From positions 186,001 through 250,000 of the forward strand of contig JAIXMQ010000004.1 in the NCBI GenBank assembly GCA_025716855.1: DNA of 64,000 bases, given 5' to 3'. This document shows, in pieces, positions 9,757 through 22,680 of the stretch (its first letter is position 1; each line of letters starts with the position of its first letter). The translations under genes and the position numbers were made by a program. This DNA comes from Pilaira anomala (Eukaryota > Mucoromycota > Mucoromycetes > Mucorales > Mucoraceae). The notes under the pieces are model-generated. The model worked only from the letters and a program-made list of their open reading frames with translations. It did no database searches and had not been told where the DNA came from.

Positions 9757-12034
9757 AATATATATATATATATATAAAAAGGGGGGGAAAAGAGGAAAAT
9801 GAAAAAGTAAACAAGAAGGAAAAAGAGAAGAAAAAGATAATTAAAAAAGTATCTAAAGAATTAAGTTTTTATTTTTACAATACCCGCCACTCATGTATTA
9901 CAAACTGTTCTATTTGTTGTTTATTATAATTAAAATGGGAAAAAACCAATTATCATAAATTACCAACTAGACCCGCTTATTGTTTTTTTTTTTTTTTTTT
10001 TACAAAAAGGTTTATTATCAGTAGATCCTCCTATTCATCTCCTTTTATTTATAGAAAAATAAAGACTTTATTATATATTTGTTTTGACTTAACAATACAA
10101 TTGTTCCCTTTTTAAAAATATTTTTCTGCAAATTTTATTATCTTTTTAACGAGATAAATGGATATTATGGAAAGGTCAACGATTCTTAAATATAAAAATC
10201 ATGGAGAGAGCAAAAGAGAGGGCACGGGGCGAGCAGGCTATAGAAATAACTCCTCCTTAAAAGCCTAATAGTGTCTAGAACCCGATTTTTTCTGCTTAAA
10301 AACGTTTAGTTTTCTAATCAATCGGGTTCCAATTGTTTTTTGAATGGCGCCCCTCCTCTATTGTGCGGGTCCGTAATGCGTTTTATTGTAGGACAACAAA
10401 TTTGTTTGCGGGCTCTTTCTTTTTATTAAATGGGGGGTACACACCACTTTAATTTATTTGACAATGCACATGAAAAAATGATTCATGCAATTTAAACAAA
10501 GTAAAGGATTTATATTTTAGTTAGAACCTACTTTAGCGTATAATCATATCGATAAACTTTTTGAATCAAGATTACTTTATTTTATAAAAACAACCAGGTA
10601 GTTAGACCAGATTGGAACACGACATTTTTTTTTTTAAGTTTTTTTCCACGTTATAATATATATTACACAAATGGGATGACTAAATTTTCGATGAGGTGTC
10701 ACTGAAACTATTGAACCAGTCGGAAAAGTTTAGTTAAAAAACATACACCACAGTCTATTATCAAGTATTCATATTTTCCTATTATCTTTTTCTCCTCTTG
10801 AGAGTAACATTTGGTTTGACCTCTGTTCACTTCTTTTTACATCATTAATATTCCTTTTCCAAGGTTTTTTTTATTTTTATTTTTTTTTTTTTCCTCTTGC
10901 AGAATAAACATACATGTGACAAAGCTTACCCAGATTTGCAGAAAAAGCAATGGATAGTTGACTCTTGGTACACATTCTTTCAGCAGCATCATTCGTCACA
11001 AACAGATTTCAAATAAAAAGGGCTAATTTCTTTTACATAACGTTCTAGAAGCATTCTCCATACCATACTTTATTTGAACATTATAGACCAGTATCATTTT
11101 TTTAATGTTTCATGCACCTAGTATCTAATTGGCGGGAGGCGGTTTGATAATAGAGCTATCACCGTACCCGTACTATTTCATTAATTAAAAAACTTTGCCG
11201 TATTTTTTTTTTTTTTTTCAAAACAAACACTCACAGTACATACACTTTCTTTAGATTTACAGTTGAGACATGTTTACTATTTACAGATTTATGTACCTTT
11301 TTTGAAGACTTGGAATGACGGGTAACGAATAAGTTAGTTATAAACTCAAACATCAAGAAATATATAACGAACGGACATGACAACTAACTATAGTATATCC
11401 ATTTATATGGCTAATGAATGAATGATACATTTATTTTTCTCATATTTCACCAAAGGCTCTCCTCCGTACTCTTATGATTAAAGTTATCAATATCAGATAA
11501 ATCATAAACCTTAAATGACTTGTAACATTGTCATAAGCCTCATTTGTCAAAAGAATACTAAAATATGTAGTTTACTGACTCAGCTCAGGATATTTATTTA
11601 CCTTCACTAAGAAGACTCTGAAAATCAGTTGTTTGGTTACATCATCTCAAGATAAGAAGTGCCTAATTGAAGATATCATTTGTTTGGCTCATGATTAATT
11701 TGAAAGCTAGTTTAAGCATTTACCAGAGAATCTCTTAAAAACACAGACGTTTTTTTTTGTTCTACATATAAAGATAGTGTAGGACATAATTTACCAGCCG
11801 CACTATGTTACGTTTATGTCGATCTTTTTTTTTTGTAAGCAGTAATCAGAAAATCTTTTTAGATCATCCTAAGGGGTCGCTTTTGTAAATAAATAAAAAA
11901 GTGATGTAATTGCCACCTTTTGACATCACATTTTAGACTTTGTTAAAGTTTGATTTTTTTTTTAAAAAAAAAAAAAAATGACATTATTATGTCGAGAGGG
12001 AGAATATAATATTGACAATATTTATACAAGTGCT
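9757..12034. other. 2.3-kb intergenic region, no gene seen
   Basis: Both strands are broken by frequent stops and I find no recognisable protein, tRNA or structured RNA. Small landmarks are a G run near 9781, T runs at about 9981, 10865 and 11205, and a T10A15 tract at 11954-11978 just beyond the LETM1 3' end. Confidence 0.5.
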
Positions 12035-13925
12035 TTATTTTGTTTTATCGGAATTACTACTATTTTCCAAAGACTCTAATTCCTTTTCAATATCTTCCAA
12101 CATCTTTTCTAATCTATGACCAAGACGAAGGGTACTAGCATTAGATTCCTTATTTGTAGCTTTCTTTAATTCCTCAATAAGCTATTATATATAAAAAAAA
12201 AAATGATGAGTGATCTTTTTGTTTTTGTTTTATTCCATTTAAATAATATACTTACATCCTTATAATCTTCGTAATGGAACTTGATTTCATTTAATTGAGC
12301 ACGACGTTCCAAGTTTTCTACTTTGTCACTTAAATTAGCCAATGCATCATGGAAATCATCACGTTGTCCTTCTGACAATAATTCATCTTTATCGCCTTCC
12401 TTTTCCTAATACACATTTTTAATTAAATACAATTATACTCAATCACACAACTACACACACACACACACACACACTTACATTTAATGGAATATCACGAGCA
12501 GAAATCTTTCTGGTTGTAGAAGACTTTGATTCTTCTTCTTTTGCTTTACGTGCCTTTTCTTCCTTCTCCTCTTGCTCCAATTCATCTTCAATTAACTCTT
12601 GTTGTTGCTCAAGCACATCCAACTTTTGCTTATAGGTACTTGCACCAACATGTTCCAAGACTTGTAATTCAGCTTCATTCACCAAGTTATCAGGTAAACT
12701 ATTAAATGTAGCGCGAAGAGCATCTTCAGGTGTCATATTCACATCTGTGTAACTAAATGCTCTTGACAAAATTAATAAGGTAGAGGGCACTTGATGATTT
12801 AAATGAAGATCGAGCCATTGTTTTAACTCCTCACGTAATCGAGTTTGTGAATTCCCAAGGGTACGAATACCACGCGCCACACACACATGACCTAGCTCAA
12901 CTAGGTTCAAATTATCAATCCCTTCATCCATAATCACTTTATCATCCATCTTCAAGTGTTTCATACGATTACGAAGTTGGTATCGAAGGAAATTATCGGT
13001 ACCAAAGGCGTTCATGTTCATATAACGACACATACTGACCAATTGAGGTCGAGAAAGGTTATCCAAAGTTAATTCGTCTTCAAATTTACTAGCGATTTTT
13101 AAAAGATCTTCCGTCGAGGGTTGTTCACCTGTCATGCGCACTTTACGGAAGAAATTAGCGAATGCTTCAGAGGCTTCAGTAGAAATCGTGTCGGATCGGT
13201 CGGCGATGGCACCTGATTCAGCAATGGTTTCTTGTAAAAATCTGGCCATGTCGATACGGACCTTGACTAATTTACGTCGCTTTTCTTCTTCTACCTTTTT
13301 GTTTTCAAATGTACTAGGGAGCATATTAGGGAATAATTTTAATGCCACTGGTAATAAAAGTTCCATAAATGGAACAATAAGGAATACAGCAAATGGTACG
13401 ACCCGAACAATGTCAGACGTTGTACGTTTAAGCTAATTTTTAAAACAAAAAAAAAAGTGGAAGATGATGATTAATATTTCGAAATATGTTTCCCCCTCCT
13501 CCTCCTCTCCCTCTTTTTTTTTTTTTTTTTTTTACCTGTCTATTTTCACGTCTTGATAAGCTAGTACCTTGCAACAATTTATAAGCCAGACGAGATGAAA
13601 TACGAATTTCCAAGCCTAATAATTTTGTACCTTGCCAATAATGAACGGCTTCATCCTTGACTTTTTGCCACATGGTTTTCTTGACAACTGGTTTACTGGC
13701 TGTAGGCGAAACCAACTTTTTCTTCTCAAGTGATTGCTTTTCTTCAATCGATTTTATCAAATCTTTAGCTTGTTTATAACCACTACCTTCAGCTCGTGCT
13801 ACAAATAACGGTGATCGATTGGCAGTAGAAATTAATGTACGTTTTGTTGTCAAGGCAACATGTTGTTTAAGCCCTAAGGAATAGGTACGAGCGATCGATT
13901 GATTTAATTTAAGAGTTCGAAGCAT
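12035..13925 (-). CDS. LETM1: LETM1/Mdm38 mitochondrial inner-membrane cation/proton exchanger
   Basis: Four exons (13925-13536, 13432-12479, 12405-12256, 12181-12035), all phase 0, give 546 residues. The basic, Ser/Thr-rich N-terminus (MLRTLKLNQSIARTYSLG) looks like a mitochondrial presequence. The family signature follows: WQKVKDEAVHYWQGTKLLG, RRENRQLKRT, then the single membrane span VVPFAVFLIVPFMELLLPVA and FPNMLPSTF at about 131-172. The matrix-side ribosome-binding-like domain continues through LSRPQLVSMCRYM, LRYQLRNRMKHL and LWLILSRAF-type helices (LLILSRAFSY here). A charged coiled coil (QQELIEDELEQEEKEEKARK) and a second one near the C-terminus end the protein. LETM1 proteins keep K+/H+ or Ca2+/H+ balance and aid respiratory-chain biogenesis. 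A CA microsatellite sits in intron 2 right at the donor. Confidence 0.93.
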
Positions 13926-14126
13926 TTGAAAGGGGAAAAGGGTTAATTTTTTTTTAATAAATAAAAAAAAAAAAAAGAAAAAAAAAAGATTAAATTCACT
14001 ATGTGGGGAATGATGTTGCATTTTTTATTAAAAACAAAATTAACTAAAAAAAAATTGGCTTTTAAATTATACGTCATTGTATCTATCAAAAAAAAAAAGA
14101 GAGTAAGAAAAAAAAAACTCCGAATG

Positions 14127-15677
14127 TTACGCTCTTTGGGCGAAACCAATACGACTGTTCTCGTTATCATAAACAGATACATATTGTTGAAGGAACCCGT
14201 ATCCAAGAATAGCATCGACAAATGGAGGACTTTCTTGAATATAAGTATAACATGATTCTGTAGAGTATGAAAGCTTTTTTTTTTTTAAAAAAAAAAAAGT
14301 AGTTAGTACGACGTATATCAATAATAATGCAAAAAAAATTTTTACCGCTCCAGATGTAATGACATAATTTTCTGGGGTCATGGTATATGTGTAGTTATTT
14401 ATCTTAATGTCAATATTGGGTAAAGCGTCTGATCTACAAGGTACAATATATTGACCCGAATAATCTTTACGTATTCCTTTCACATTTTTGAAAACGTTAC
14501 TGATGATATCTCGTGGTAAGAATACAAGCGTGGATCCTGTATCTACCATAGCAGCAATACCTGTATCGTATTTCTTACTATAGTTTCCTACAGTAATCGA
14601 TTGAATATCGATAGCCCAATAATTCTTTTTTTTTTTTTTAAAAAAAAAAAACGAATACGATCAATAAAAATGAAGTAAGCTATGGCTAATGTATACTTAC
14701 AACAAAATCCGGTTTTTTAGTTGTGGGAATAAAACGCACATCTGATGCAATATGTCGAGCTCGAACTTTTTTTTTTTTAAGTTACTCAACTCTCTTCTCT
14801 TTTTTTTTTTAAAAAAAAAAAAAAAGACTTACCTCCGCCAAAAACAATTTCACCATTGATTCGTTTTTGTTCTACACCAGTCATAGGCATCAATGGTTGA
14901 AAATAAACAGAAAACATGTTTCGATCAATAATCTTTTGTTGAAACATGCTAGTAATTAAAGTAGGTACAACTTTCTTGTCTGGATTATTGTAAATACTTA
15001 ATTGATCTGGGCCGATACCCAAGATACCATCGGCACCGTCTGCTGTCAATTCACCATCGTTGTAATCAGAAACGGCAAAATTCTAAATTAAGAAAAAAGT
15101 TAATAAAAATAAGATGAATTTAAATAAAAAGAGAGAGAGAGGGGTATTTTTTTTTCTTACCACATTGGGTACAGAGACACCATTTACTCTGACAGTATCT
15201 TTCGCATAGTAACCTCTTGAAAAGCCTTCACCATATCGAATACTGAATAGCATATGATCAGTACTGAATGTACTGGAGTTTGCAGGCTTTAAAGAATTAA
15301 AAGGGTAACCACAATAACGTCCACAGCCATAAACAGGTACCCAAGTACTGGAAGAACCTGTATCTAATAATAGAGTAAACGGTTGTGGAGGAGTACCTAA
15401 GTAAAAAAAAAAAAAAAAAGTGGATATTAAATTTCTCGAAAATGGAAAAAAAAAACAGAGTCGTGTTTATGATAAATACGTTACCAATTTCAATATCAAT
15501 CAAGTACGCCAAATCAATATTCTTTAAGGGTACATCGATTAAATCAGCCAACTTTTTACTTCCAGAGCTAGTAATACCATTACCAACTCGTTCTGAAGCT
15601 GTAAAAGGTACAGTGATTAATTTTTCAGCTAATGTTAATGTGATTGCAGTTGATATTAAAAATACGATGGATTTCAT
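14127..15677 (-). CDS. Secreted pepsin-family (A1) aspartic protease
   Basis: Six exons (15677-15485, 15396-15161, 15082-14833, 14765-14701, 14624-14346, 14273-14127) give 389 residues, normal for the family. A signal peptide (MKSIVFLISTAITLTLA) and a short propeptide come first. The two catalytic motifs are LLLDTGSSSTWVP and AAMVDTGSTLVFLP, and the flap region FSIRYGEG is present. The C-terminus has ILGYGFLQQYVSVYDNENSRIGFA, the usual last strand motif. The enzyme should cleave proteins outside the cell at acid pH. Three of its five introns contain back-to-back T and A runs and use an AAAG acceptor in place of pyrimidine-AG. It is divergent from the DDX59-like gene, sharing a 290-bp spacer. 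Confidence 0.9.
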
Positions 15678-15967
15678 TTTTTTTTAAAAGTGTAAAGTAA
15701 AACAAGAAGAAGGTCTGTTGGGGATAGCTATTATATAGACGTTCTTGTGGAGAATGTTAATATAAAATTAAATTGTTAATAAAAAGAGTTCAATTTTAAA
15801 AGACACTGTGTGTATACCTTAATCTGAATCAAATATGTTCTATGTTTTCCTCTCACAGGATCGAATTATGCATTAACTAATTGAAAAAACAAACAAGTTT
15901 TTTTTTTTTGGTGATTTTAGGTCCGCTTACTTAAACTCTTTTCTGTCGCTTCTCTTTTTTTTTCTAA
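15678..15967. promoter_or_regulatory. Bidirectional promoter region between the aspartic protease and the DDX59-like gene
   Basis: The two genes start 290 bases apart on opposite strands, so their promoters must lie here. T runs occur at about 15900-15909 and 15954-15963, next to the helicase start. A GATAGCTATTATATAG stretch at 15724-15739 could serve the protease side. No specific factor site is claimed. Confidence 0.5.
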
Positions 15968-17807
15968 ATGACTTCTGTAAAACGTAAATACAATAATGAT
16001 CCTTCCGATCCAACACAAGAACCCGTTTTTAAAAAGCTTGCTACTTATTATGACGATGAATCAACCGAGATCGATCCAGAAGTAAAGCAATTCTCTTCTG
16101 ATCAACGATTAGCTTTACCCGACGAACCAACTTGTGTTGTATGTGGAAAGTATGGTGAATATATCAACGACGACACCAACCAAGATGTCTGCAGGTAAGA
16201 AATTAAATATATATATATACCTTTTAAATACAAAAACTCATTCTGTTAACCTTCTTTTTTTTTATTAAAAAAAAACAGTTTACAATGTAAAGCGGTCAAT
16301 ACAGATCTCAATAGTCATCGACGTCTAAAAAAGAAAAAAGAACCTATACAAGTTATCGAACACGTTCACGACTATGTTGCCTCAAACATTCACGCCAAAT
16401 TAACAAACTATCAAGAACCTCTTTCTATCGCGTCTCAGTCAAAACACATGGTCAGTCAAATGTTGCAAGCACACGAGATAGAAGTGAAAGGAACTCATGT
16501 ACCTAAACCTTTCACTACTTTCGATCAATTAAGCTCTGTATTAGGTGACACATTGTTAAAAAACATAGAATCATTGGGTTGGAGTATGGCTACAGGTATT
16601 CAACGTCAAGCAGTGACAGTTGGATTAGCAGGCCGTGATATATTAGCTATTGCACCTACACATTCTGGTAAGACGGGTGCCTTCTTAATTCCAATCTTAG
16701 TACACTGTATGTCCTTATCAGTCCAAGATGATTATAAAAGACGAGCTGGACCTTATGCATTGATTATGGCACCTACACGAGAGATTTGCAATCAGATTGA
16801 GACAGTCTGTAAAAGATTAGCGACCGGATTACGTAATATGCGTACCTGTTTATTAATCGGCGGAGAACCTCTACCAAACCAATTGTTTCGACTGAAAAAG
16901 GGATCTCAAATCATTATAGGTACACCTGGACGGTTATTGGATGTTGTGACACATCATCCCAAGTTATTACGTGTTTGGAATATTCGAATGTTGGTATTAG
17001 ATGAGGTGGACGCCATGTTTAGTTTAGGATTCGGAACGCAAGTGAAACAAATTCTAGGTAAATTTCCAGATACAACTGTCCGACAAACGTTTTATTTCTC
17101 GGCGACATTTCAAGAAAAGGTAATGGAGGGACTCTATCGACGACTCAAGTCGCCTATTGAATTAAAAGTAAGTCAACAGCAGCAGCAGCAGTCAGCAGAT
17201 GTGGTTGTACCTGAAGCAAGTAATATGGTAAGACAGACAATTCTTTGGGTTGATAATAAGAGTAAAGCCAAACGACTGTTTTCTATTTTGGATAACCCAA
17301 AGTATTTTGTGGTACCTATTTTGATCTTTGTGGGTAGTCGGCTTGGATCTGAATTTCTGACAAGGGCGATTAAAAAGAAGAGACCGAATTTGAGAGTGAT
17401 GGCTATGCATGGAGATAAATCGCAAGAGGAGAGATCGATGATAATTCAAGGGATAAATCAATCAGAACCCTTATGGGATATTGTAGTTTCTACGGATGTG
17501 TTGGCAAGAGGTATTGATTTACCTCTTGTAAAATTAGTGATTAATTACGATATGACATCAACTTTAGATGATTATGTTCATCGTATTGGACGTGCTGTTA
17601 TGAAAGATAATAAAATTGGGTGGTCGATTACGTTTATTAATAATGTAAGTATATACAATATGTATTTAGATAGGTTATAGTTGATTGATTGTATTTTTTT
17701 TTTCTTAGGAACATCAACACTTGTTTGAACCATTTGCTAAAATGCTTGCGACAAAATCGAGCGCACAAGTGACACCATTACCAACACAATTAAAACGATA
17801 CTTGTAA
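15968..17807 (+). CDS. DDX59: DDX59-like zinc-finger HIT plus DEAD-box family protein with altered catalytic motifs
   Basis: Three exons (15968-16194, 16279-17644, 17709-17807) give 563 residues. A zf-HIT finger ([10 protein letters not shown]...CSLQCKAVN) spans exons 1 and 2, and this pairing with a helicase core is typical of DDX59. Core motifs in order: Q motif [13 protein letters not shown], motif I APTHSGKT (about 201-208), Ia APTRE, TPGR, motif II DEVD (about 317-320), [29 protein letters not shown], and motif [14 protein letters not shown] (from about 510). Motif I has His where Gly is usual, motif II has Val for Ala, and motif VI lacks the second arginine of HRxGRxxR. DDX59 proteins are thought to remodel RNA or RNP. 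ATP use here may be weakened. The frame is fully open, so this is not a pseudogene. Confidence 0.85.
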
Positions 17808-18088
17808 ACAAAAACGAAAAAGAGAAAAAACTTATGTTTCAATCAAGTCCCTGCCCTTTTTTTTTTTTTATGGTTTAACCACTCTCACCCCTTATATACC
17901 TTATTTGAAACTAGGATCAACTGGTTTCAAAAACAATAATAAAAACAAACAAAATAAAAGGCGACATCCATATATATATACATTTATATAAAAAAGAGAG
18001 AGAGAAAAAAAAAGAGCAACAAAACTGTCTTCCTTTTTTTTTTCCTTTATTTTTTTTTTCTTTTTATTTACTTTTAAAAAACGTCACA
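17808..18088. other. Short intergenic region
   Basis: This 281-base spacer carries T runs at 17859-17870 and several in the last 60 bases before the next ATG. It holds the 3' end of the helicase-like gene and the promoter of the NAPE-PLD-like gene. Confidence 0.4.
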
Positions 18089-19880
18089 ATGATTCAAAAA
18101 ATCTCAGGCACGAAAAAAAAGATATTTGCAGGTTCTTCTCTTTCACTATTTTGTTACATTATGCCACAGCTATTAAAAAGAGTTGATACACAAAGTATGC
18201 TGATGTTTTTTAAACAACAGTCTAGTTTAACTACCGTTTTGATATCAGCTGTGGCAGCTACTTCTCTTGTTTATTGTTTTCTTCACTCGTCCAGTCACGC
18301 TGCCAATGTCGTTGAAAGACATCGAAAGAAAGGAATCTCTAAACGGAAGCTATTGACTAAACCAGAAGAAAAATATGCTAGTTTGAAAGTAAGCTATTTA
18401 TTTAATTTTTTTATACATTGATTTCTAAAAAAAAGGGGGGGGGGTGGGTTTTACAATTTGTAGGTAGATAAAAGATTTGTAAATCCGTTTGAAGAGTGGA
18501 CAGAAATACCATTTTATAAAACTGTATTATTTTGGTTAGGAAGATGGAAAGGAAATGGTATCCCTTGTGAAAAAGTATAGTATTTTCTTATCAGATTTAG
18601 TTGTTTGTTTTGTTTTGTTTGTAAAATCTTATATTTACAAGCCTTCTTTTTTTTTTTTTTATATACATATATAGGAATTAGATAAAACTTTACCTGTGTT
18701 AAAACCAGATTTAAATGAAATCAAAACTTCAAATGCAGTAACATTTACATGGTTCGGGTAAGGACATAAAAAAAAATAAAAAATTACATGTATGTTATAT
18801 CTGGATTATGGCATAATTCAACTCGTTTTTTTTTGTACTACAGCCAATCTACCTGTCTTATGACAATGAACGGATTAACTATTTTGTCAGATCCGGTGTT
18901 TAGTAAATGTTCAATCAATGATTACCTTGGTCCTAAACGATTAAGACCTATACCATGTCAGTTAGAAGACTTTATTGATACGGTAGATATTGTTGTTGTT
19001 TCCCATGACCATTTTGATCATTTAGGTAAAGACAAAAAAAAAAAAGTAACAGATATAAATAACATCCTTCTTACTTATATATTTATACATATATAGATGA
19101 ATCTGCTGTACATAAATTAGGAAATTCCGTTGTTTGGTATATTCCACTTGGATTAAGAAATTGGTTTTTAAAAAGGGGCGTAGAAAATGTAATAGAATTA
19201 GATTGGTGGCAAGAAATAGTTCATAAAGAGAGACCTGATATTGTGATTGCTTGTGTTCCTGCTATGGTAAGAAAATAAACATTGATGCAAAAAAAAAAAA
19301 AAAAAAAAATAGAAATAGCTTTATTAAATTTTTATAATTAGCATTGGAGTGGATCAAGAACTCCATTTGAAAAGAATAATACTTTATGGTGTAGCTATGT
19401 TATCAAATCTAAAACTGAAAAGATCTTTTTTTGGTTTGTGAAAAAAAGAAAAAGAAAAATAAAAAAAATATAAGTTATACTTACCTCTTTCTTTCTCCGA
19501 GTAGTGGCGATACAGGATATTCTCCAGAATTATTTAAAGCCATCGGTGAACGCTATGCACCTATTACATTAGCAGCTATACCAATTGGAAGTTTCATGCC
19601 AACTCATTTAATGCAGCATCTTCATATAGGACCACAAGATGCAATTAAAGTACACCATGATTTAGGAAACCCACGGGTATCAGTGGGTATTCACTGGGGT
19701 ACTTTTATGATGTCTGATGAACATTATTTAGCCCCAAGACAGATATTAGAACAAGCTTGGGAATCCTATATGGAAGCAACAGAAGGTTCAACAGAGGATG
19801 AGGTTAGCTCACTCTCTTCTAAGCATAAAATGACAAAGTTTATAACAACTGCATTTGGTCAAACGATCGTTTTAGATTAA
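18089..19880 (+). CDS. NAPE-PLD-like metallo-beta-lactamase-fold hydrolase
   Basis: Seven exons (18089-18388, 18464-18574, 18675-18757, 18844-19025, 19097-19266, 19342-19433, 19505-19880) give 437 residues. An N-terminal hydrophobic segment (TTVLISAVAATSLVYCFL, about 48-65) should anchor it in a membrane. The metallo-beta-lactamase fold follows: TWFGQSTCL, LSDPVF, then the metal-binding SHDHFDHL at about 218-225, PAMHWSGSR, FFCGDTGYS and GIHWGTF. These match N-acyl-phosphatidylethanolamine phospholipase D and its fungal and bacterial relatives (including Fmp30-type proteins), which release N-acylethanolamines from membrane phospholipids. Intron 6 has the unusual donor GTTTGT. The substrate is inferred from the family. 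Confidence 0.87.
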
Positions 19881-20835
19881 AAACTAAATTGAATAAAATT
19901 ATTTATATTTTTAAATACGAGTTTTGAAACAATTTTTTTTTTTATAAATTAGTTGACATATCAGCTCTTCTATACAAAGATTGTTTTTTTTTTAAAAAAA
20001 AAAATTAGTTACTTAAACCACCCTCTCTAGTATCAGAGCTTGAGTAAGTAGGATCTTGTTGTTTAAGAACACTGATATCAAAATCAAATGTTAAGTTTAT
20101 TCTATTGTGAGCTCCATCGAGTAAAATGTTATTATAGCAATGAGACAGCCAATCGAAGGTGCTTCCACTCGAATTTGTGATTTTAGTTAACGAGAGTTTC
20201 GCGAAATCCAAGAGGTGACACCAAAAAAAGAAGTGCTTGAAATTGTCTACATAAAGTATATCTTGGCCTTCTAATGCTACGATTATGTTGTGAATTCAAA
20301 TGATTTTTTCTTGAAGTTCGACGAATGTGTTTTCCTTGTTGCGATTTTATGAAACAACGAACTTCCTTTTATCATAGAGCGAGAGAAAAAATAGTGATCA
20401 ACATCTTTTTTTCTGAAGTGTTCAAAATTTTACATGATCTTATAAACTTTAAAACAGATGCCTACTTTTTTAACTTTTTTATTTACTCATTTGAATATAC
20501 CTTTCATAATTAACTACATTTTTTTTTAAAAGACAATTGTGATTATGACAGTTAAAGCCCAAATCACCAATATAAACATTTGCTTATTAAACGATCATAC
20601 CTATATTGATGAGTATTTATTTCCCACTACTGAAAAAAATAAATAAAAGCTGATTCGTTTAAATTTTTTTTTCTTCCTTTTTCTTTCTCTTTCTTTACTC
20701 TTTGATGATATCTCTTATTGCTTTGACCTATTGCTTGCTTTCTCTGGTACCATTGGTGTTGGCCAAGACTGACAAGCTCTCTTTTTACTTAGGTGTATGT
20801 CTTTAGGTGTGTTTCTTTTTTCAGGTATTTTTTCA

Positions 20836-20965
20836 TTTGTCTTTAAGTGTCTTCTTCAAGTGTCTTCTTCAAGTGTCTTTTTCAAGTGTCTTTTTCAAGT
20901 GTCTTTTCAAGTGTTGTCTTTTTCAAGTGTTGTCTTTTTCAAGTGTTGTCTTTTTCAAGTGTCTT
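20836..20965 (+). repeat. Minisatellite of a 13-16 bp unit, CTTTTTCAAGTGT
   Basis: About nine to ten copies of CTT(C/T)TTCAAGTGT stand head to tail; the last three are lengthened by TGT. The 13-base unit has no stop in any forward frame, so all three plus-strand frames stay open and show the same cycling peptide (SSVFFKCLFQVSF). This open reading is a by-product of the repeat, not evidence for a gene. Confidence 0.85.
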
Positions 20966-21165
20966 ATGTATCTATATTGTCTTTATGTTTGAGTCCTTAG
21001 TTTTTTTTCTACTTCTATGGTGGCCATTCTACTCATTTTAAGGTATATGTAAAAACATAGTACAAAAAGAAATATTTGTATCTAACTCTTTTTTTTTTTT
21101 TCATATGTAGTTTTATCATAATATGTAGTTCTTTTTTTTTTTTTTAGTATTTTTAGTGCATTTTT

Positions 21166-21235
21166 GGTGATTCTCTCTATCTCTCTTTGGTGATTCTCTC
21201 ATCTCTCTTTGGCGATTCTCTCTAACTCTCTTTGG
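21166..21235 (+). repeat. Three-copy tandem repeat, unit about 23-25 bp
   Basis: Three successive units begin GGTGATTCTCTC or GGCGATTCTCTC and end CTCTCTTT. The units differ by small indels in the CT-rich middle. No coding role is seen. Confidence 0.75.
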
Positions 21236-22243
21236 TTTGGCTATACTTGGATAATGATTTGGTAATATTTATATTGGCTGTATTTTTTTTTTTTTTCAAA
21301 ACTGACAACTATTTTAAAATTTTTGCAGTTTGGTTCCCGCGATGTTGCTATTGGAAGGTAATGTTTATATTATTTTTTAATTATCACATTTTACTCACAC
21401 ACTTGAATATGTATGTAGGTAAGCATTCTTTTTTCTTCTTCAAAGACAACAGTCTCTCTTTAAGAGAAAGCAAGTAAGAGCTCTCAGGATCCAAGTCCAG
21501 AGTCATTTGAGGTTTCAATTAAGTTATATCATCATTTGAGTCAGTGTTTCTCTATCAAGGCGTTTTGGTTCTCTTCAGGTTTCTTTTTCTCTTATCGCTG
21601 GGGTGCAATCCTCCTTTTTCAAATTGCTGTGTTCACAAGTTATCAACAAATACTTTAATAAAAAAAAACCTGTTTGCTTAAATATCACATCAAACAAAAA
21701 CTGTACCTTTTTCAAAAAAAAAACAAAAACAAAAAGTGATTCTAAACAGTGCAGAATTCAAAATTGTTTTTTTTATATATAATACCAATTTTCGATGAGA
21801 GTCATTAAACTTTTCTGGATGATTTGATTGCCTGAGAAGCATTTTTCCTTCTGTAAGAAAAAAACTTTTGTCAAGTAAATAACTTCTTTTTCTTCATCAA
21901 AAAAAGTAATTAAGGTCAGTAAACATGTAGCGTAGCGTAGGGGCTTAATACCGTAATCCAATGGTACTTTCAAAGAGCCCTTTTTTTTAAAAAAAAAATG
22001 AACAAGTGAGGGAATTTCCCGTATTGGGAAATCTAGGTGGGTAGTACTTAATTGTCACCACTGAAAAGAGTTCCAGTTGTTTTTGAATCATTCTACTTAT
22101 TGCAAGATATATTTACAACCATATCAGTAACAAAATGTTTCCTATACACAATAAACAATTTCACTTAATTGTTTTTTAAATATGTAATCGAATGTGATTT
22201 TGATTGAAATAGGAACAATTTATTTGGCCGATGTTGAAGTGTG

Positions 22244-22680
22244 TCATATTATTAGAAGAGCTGATCCTATATTTTTTAATGCTTCTCTCAAAAGCAGATA
22301 AAAAAGATCTGACACAACCAAAAGGTTCTCTGTGAGTGTATCCATTTTTGTTTGAGACGAGTTATAATTCAAATAGAACCAAATGTATGAATTAGTTTTA
22401 AGAGTCTTACCAGCTATCAACAAGAAGAAAAGGGACACTCGAAGAAAGGGAAGATGTCTGTCTTCCAAACCTAGGAAGAAAAGCCCTATTGGTCTTTTGT
22501 CGGAGGGCAATCCTGAATGGTCTGTCAGTCCTCTGTTGAATGGTTTTGTGTGGTGGAGGTAATGAATCAATGCTTTTGCTTTTTCTTTATCATCTGCTGA
22601 CGGTGTAAGTCCAACCACACTGACTTCCACAAGACCAGCGGTGAATTGGTCTTCTTTTAATATCTTATGAAAGCAACATC
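22244..22680 (-). pseudogene. Orphan ORF fragment, probably broken gene
   Basis: The minus strand carries a protein-like stretch: EDQFTAGLVEVSVVGLTPS, DDKEKAKALIHYLHHTKPF, then RPIGLFFLGLEDRHLPFLRV. It ends near 22410 at a plausible donor (CTG|GTAAGAC). The last part of the frame below 22400 looks like intron. I recognise no domain and see no clear start. It faces another orphan frame directly upstream (22680-23045). Confidence 0.35.

Larger units (their letters stand above)
19881..22243. other. Gene-free stretch with tandem repeats
   Basis: No intact gene is supported. A T10A11 tract is at 19984-20004. A minus-strand frame at 20005-20211 starts MDFAKLSLTKITNSSGS but has no recognisable relatives or splice context. 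Two minisatellites at 20836-20965 and 21166-21235 are listed separately. Confidence 0.45.

Noticed and set aside
9757..12034. tRNA or other structured RNA in the long spacer
   Set aside because: I looked for B-box-like GTTCRANNC with a matching A box and cloverleaf and found none.
20800..21041. Possible secreted Cys-rich peptide gene
   Set aside because: All three frames open only because of the 13-bp minisatellite.
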